Shown here: positions 22,243 through 24,462 of the stretch, one piece after another | Layout of the letters: every line of letters starts with the position of its first letter | Position numbering within the stretch: position 1 is the first letter of the stretch | Assembly (NCBI GenBank): GCA_964646525.1 | Contig: CAZYER010000023.1 | Location: 1-24,462, forward strand | DNA length: 24,462 nucleotides | From: GCA-002282575 sp964646525 | GTDB lineage: Bacteria > Pseudomonadota > Gammaproteobacteria > Thiomicrospirales > Thiomicrospiraceae | Direction of reading: 5' to 3' | Notes under the pieces: model-generated | What the model was told of the DNA's origin: nothing | Seen by the model: only the letters and a program-made list of their open reading frames with translations | Database searches by the model: none | Position numbers and translations under genes: made by a program

Positions 22243-23105
22243 AAGCATTAATACAAGTACTCTCATCGTCGCTATCTTGGGATAAAAAATTAAAGCTATT
22301 GGGTTGGTGGTTGTTTGATGCTGAAACACGTTATTATCTGTTAAATGTTAAAACCAAGTTTGAGACTTCTGGTTTAGGTGAGTTGCTGGTCGCACATCCA
22401 TTTTTGTTTTATATGTTTCGCGCCCATGCTTTTTTACTGAAAGGACATTCTGAACCGCAGCAAATTCTCAATGCGTTATATTGCCACTATGTGCGTTTGG
22501 CACGATCGCAATCAATGCAGACGATGAGTGGCTATTTTAATGAAGGGGCTATGTTGTGGCAGCAATCGTTTGAACAACTGAATGTGACTGTATTGATGCA
22601 GTATGACCATCGTATGCGCTTTGAAGGACAACTGAGTTTGAAGTTGTTATTAAATGGAGACGAAGCTTATTTTGTGAACTTTGTGCTTGATGGTGATACA
22701 GCTAAGGTAGCAGGTGTGCAAGGGGTAAAAGATCATAAAGATCTTTATAAGACCTTTACCAAACAATTGCACGGATTGCGTCCACAAAATCTGATCTGGA
22801 TGGCGTTTTTAGATTGGTGCAAAGCGATTGGCATCGTGCAAGTCTTAGGTGTGCGTCCCGAATGGCATGTGTACCAGAATGAAACCAAATCGCAAGCTAA
22901 AATCGGTTTCGATTACGAGACTTTTTGGCAAGAAGTTGGCGGCGAGGGACTTGACGAAGTTTGGTATGTCTTGCCGATTGATTATCCACACAAGCCAATT
23001 GAAGAAGTCGAGCAAAAGAAACGTTCTCTTTATCGTAAGCGCTATGCGTTGTTGAATGAGATGAAACAGGGTATTGAACAGGAAATGGCTTTATGTCGGA
23101 GGTGA
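22239..23105 (+). CDS. VirK/YbjX (DUF535) family protein
   Basis: This 288-residue protein has no signal peptide and no clear membrane helix. It resembles by eye the VirK/YbjX (DUF535) family: AHPFLFYMFRAHAFL near the N-terminus, YDHRMRFEGQLSLKLLLNG in the middle, VAGVQGVKDHKDLYKTFTKQ, and a Lys/Arg/Glu-rich C-terminal helix (KKRSLYRKRYALLNEMKQ). Members are tied to envelope stress, antimicrobial-peptide resistance and virulence in enteric bacteria, but no biochemical activity is settled. The frame is open from ATG 22215, which lacks a ribosome site. ATG 22239 overlaps the waaL stop as ATGA and is preferred. It overlaps the next gene by 13 bases, so it is embedded in the LPS operon. Confidence 0.78.
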   Translation: MKALIQVLSSSLSWDKKLKLLGWWLFDAETRYYLLNVKTKFETSGLGELLVAHPFLFYMFRAHAFLLKGHSEPQQILNALYCHYVRLARSQSMQTMSGYFNEGAMLWQQSFEQLNVTVLMQYDHRMRFEGQLSLKLLLNGDEAYFVNFVLDGDTAKVAGVQGVKDHKDLYKTFTKQLHGLRPQNLIWMAFLDWCKAIGIVQVLGVRPEWHVYQNETKSQAKIGFDYETFWQEVGGEGLDEVWYVLPIDYPHKPIEEVEQKKRSLYRKRYALLNEMKQGIEQEMALCRR

Positions 23106-24091
23106 TTGGAAAAAAAATCGCCATCCTTGGCCTAAAACGCATCGGTGATGCCATTTATACCTTGCCACTGATCGAAGCCTTAAAACAGCAAGGAAGCGCA
23201 GCGCACATTACCGTATTTACCGAGCCACAAGTAGCGGCAATTTATGAGGCGAATCCGTTTATCGATGATGTTCGGGTCTTTTGTAAAGCTGATTTTTGGT
23301 GGCATACTTTGGCACAGCTTAAAGCCGAACCCTTTGATATGTGCATTGTGTTACACAATGCCTTTAAGTACGCCTTGTTACCTTTCTTGGCTCGTATTCC
23401 TGTGCGTGTTGGGTATATCAAAGAGGGACGAGGTTGGTTACTGACGCATAAGTTGCCACTCCCCACTTCTGTGGCGCATCGGCTAGAACATAATGCACGC
23501 TTAGGTGACTTACTGGATATCGATGCGCGAGGTTTATTACCGCAGATTTATTTTGCCGATGAAGAAGCAGAAAAATCACAAGCGTTACTCAAACATCTTG
23601 GGTTGATAGCAGGGGGCTATGTGGTGATGGTGGTGGGTTCTATTTCTCCCACGCGGCGCTGGTTCCATGACCGTTTTGCCGAAGTGGTTAAGCGTATTGC
23701 TGTTGAGTTAAAACTGACAGTGATTATTGTCGGCGGTCATGATGATGTTGAAGCGGGTGAGTCGGTGATGCACTTATCGAGTGGCCTAGCGCGAAATTTG
23801 GCAGGACGCACCAGCTTACGAGAGACGATTTGGCTCATGCACTCGGCTGCAGCGATGGTGACGAACGATACTGGCCCAATGCACGTTGCCAGTGCCATTG
23901 GTATTCCTGTGGTGACTTGGTATGGCGCGGCGAACGAAGATGAGATTGCGCCGCCTTCACCGAATACAACGATTTTGAATGCCCACGTACCTTGTAGTCC
24001 GTGCGTGAAGGAAACTTGTGCTAATGGATTAATGTGTTTGAAAGGCATTACGCCAGAGATGGTGATTGCGATTTTAAAGGAAAAGATATGA
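23093..24091 (+). CDS. Glycosyltransferase family 9 protein, heptosyltransferase (WaaF/WaaC-like)
   Basis: GT9 enzymes transfer L,D-heptose from ADP-heptose to the LPS inner core at the cytoplasmic membrane face. The 332-residue protein has the N-terminal KRIGDAIYTLPLIEAL (15-30), with the acidic residue of the catalytic region. It also has the donor-site motif NDTGPMHVASAIGIPVV (258-274). The C-terminal Cys cluster Cys301/304/309/315 (CSPC, then KETC and CLKGITPE) resembles heptosyltransferase II. The start ATG 23093 has AGGAA (23080-23084) at 8 bases and lies within the end of the DUF535 gene. Its stop overlaps the next start (ATGA). Which heptose it adds cannot be told from sequence alone. 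Confidence 0.87.
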   Translation: MSEVIGKKIAILGLKRIGDAIYTLPLIEALKQQGSAAHITVFTEPQVAAIYEANPFIDDVRVFCKADFWWHTLAQLKAEPFDMCIVLHNAFKYALLPFLARIPVRVGYIKEGRGWLLTHKLPLPTSVAHRLEHNARLGDLLDIDARGLLPQIYFADEEAEKSQALLKHLGLIAGGYVVMVVGSISPTRRWFHDRFAEVVKRIAVELKLTVIIVGGHDDVEAGESVMHLSSGLARNLAGRTSLRETIWLMHSAAAMVTNDTGPMHVASAIGIPVVTWYGAANEDEIAPPSPNTTILNAHVPCSPCVKETCANGLMCLKGITPEMVIAILKEKI

Positions 24092-24462
24092 GTCGTAAAA
24101 TTTTAGTTATAGCTAATTATTTGATTGGTGATTCGTTACAAACTATCTATGCATATAATGCATTGAAAAAAAAATATGATGAAGCTATTTTTCATATCAT
24201 TGCACCTGAGTATTCTAAGGGCGTATTTGATCTAATCGATAAAAACTATATTTGGGAGCAAGAGCTTTCAGAAGTTTTTTATCCTTTCTATTTCGATGGT
24301 AAGAATCCATTAACGGCGATTAAGCAGGCTTGGAAGTTACGCCATAAGTTTGAAATAGTCATTGTGTTTCCAGGTGGTTTTGGCGCTGCGCTTTACGCAT
24401 GGTTACTGGGCGGATTGAAAAGGGCAGGATCAGCCACTGATGGTCGAGGATTTTTACTAACC
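24088..24462 (+). CDS. Second GT9 heptosyltransferase-like gene, 5' part (runs off the window)
   Basis: The 125 codons seen begin MSRKILVIANYLIGDSLQTI, matching the N-terminal beta strand and 'iGD' loop of GT9 heptosyltransferases. They end GGFGAALYAWLLGGLKRAGS, which resembles the 'F.saL.p.laG...R.G' region of WaaF. The ATG overlaps the previous stop (ATGA) and has AAAGG at 24076-24080. The frame stays open to the window end. Codons are more AT-rich than in the upstream genes (for example a run of Lys AAA codons), as is common in LPS loci that exchange by transfer. It could be waaF with the preceding gene as another core transferase, but the order alone does not decide this. Confidence 0.8.
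   Translation, partial: MSRKILVIANYLIGDSLQTIYAYNALKKKYDEAIFHIIAPEYSKGVFDLIDKNYIWEQELSEVFYPFYFDGKNPLTAIKQAWKLRHKFEIVIVFPGGFGAALYAWLLGGLKRAGSATDGRGFLLT

Overview
The window reads as a chromosomal stretch of a Gram-negative proteobacterium, most likely a gammaproteobacterium. It carries a monofunctional hisB followed by hisH-hisA-hisF, a full cbb3-oxidase locus, a YajR-type transporter and the inner-core and O-antigen LPS genes hldD, waaL and waaF. Base composition is moderate and slightly AT-rich by eye. The last partial LPS gene looks more AT-rich than the rest. I cannot name the genus from the sequence alone. I see no tRNA, rRNA, CRISPR array, insertion sequence or phage gene.

Layout: (1) 1-573, an apparently broken CheW-like coding region. 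(2) 621-1943, rimO on the plus strand, ending at a strong hairpin that also serves the convergent his operon. (3) 2017-4794, hisBHAF on the minus strand, tightly packed, with hisB transcribed first. (4) A divergent control region of about 400 bp with a candidate his promoter and a candidate FNR/Anr-type promoter for ccoN. (5) 5203-13374, ccoN-ccoO-ccoQ-ccoP, a 44-codon single-helix membrane protein gene, a strong terminator, ccoG, a second terminator, fixH/ccoH and ccoI. This encodes the high-affinity cbb3 terminal oxidase and its copper and assembly factors. (6) 13414-16591, a HopJ-family gene and uvrA, minus strand. (7) 16708-18733, a YajR-like MFS transporter and ssb, plus strand. (8) 18953-19944, a DoxX-family membrane protein and a WrbA-like flavoprotein, probably co-transcribed. 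(9) 20059 to the window end, an LPS operon: hldD, waaL, a VirK/YbjX (DUF535) gene, a GT9 heptosyltransferase and the start of a second one, with stop/start overlaps at the last three junctions.

Several starts were moved from the longest open frame because the first codons lie in a terminator, upstream of the likely transcription start, or ahead of a much better ribosome binding site (hisB, ccoN, ccoG, fixH, the MFS gene, the WrbA-like gene and the DUF535 gene).

Most of the window is well-known housekeeping and respiratory biology. I do not see an obviously new multi-gene system. The points most worth a second look are the small membrane gene between ccoP and ccoG, an insertion of roughly 38 residues in CcoO, a mirror-symmetric divergent promoter between uvrA and the MFS gene, the frameshifted CheW-like remnant, and the VirK/YbjX gene inside the LPS operon.
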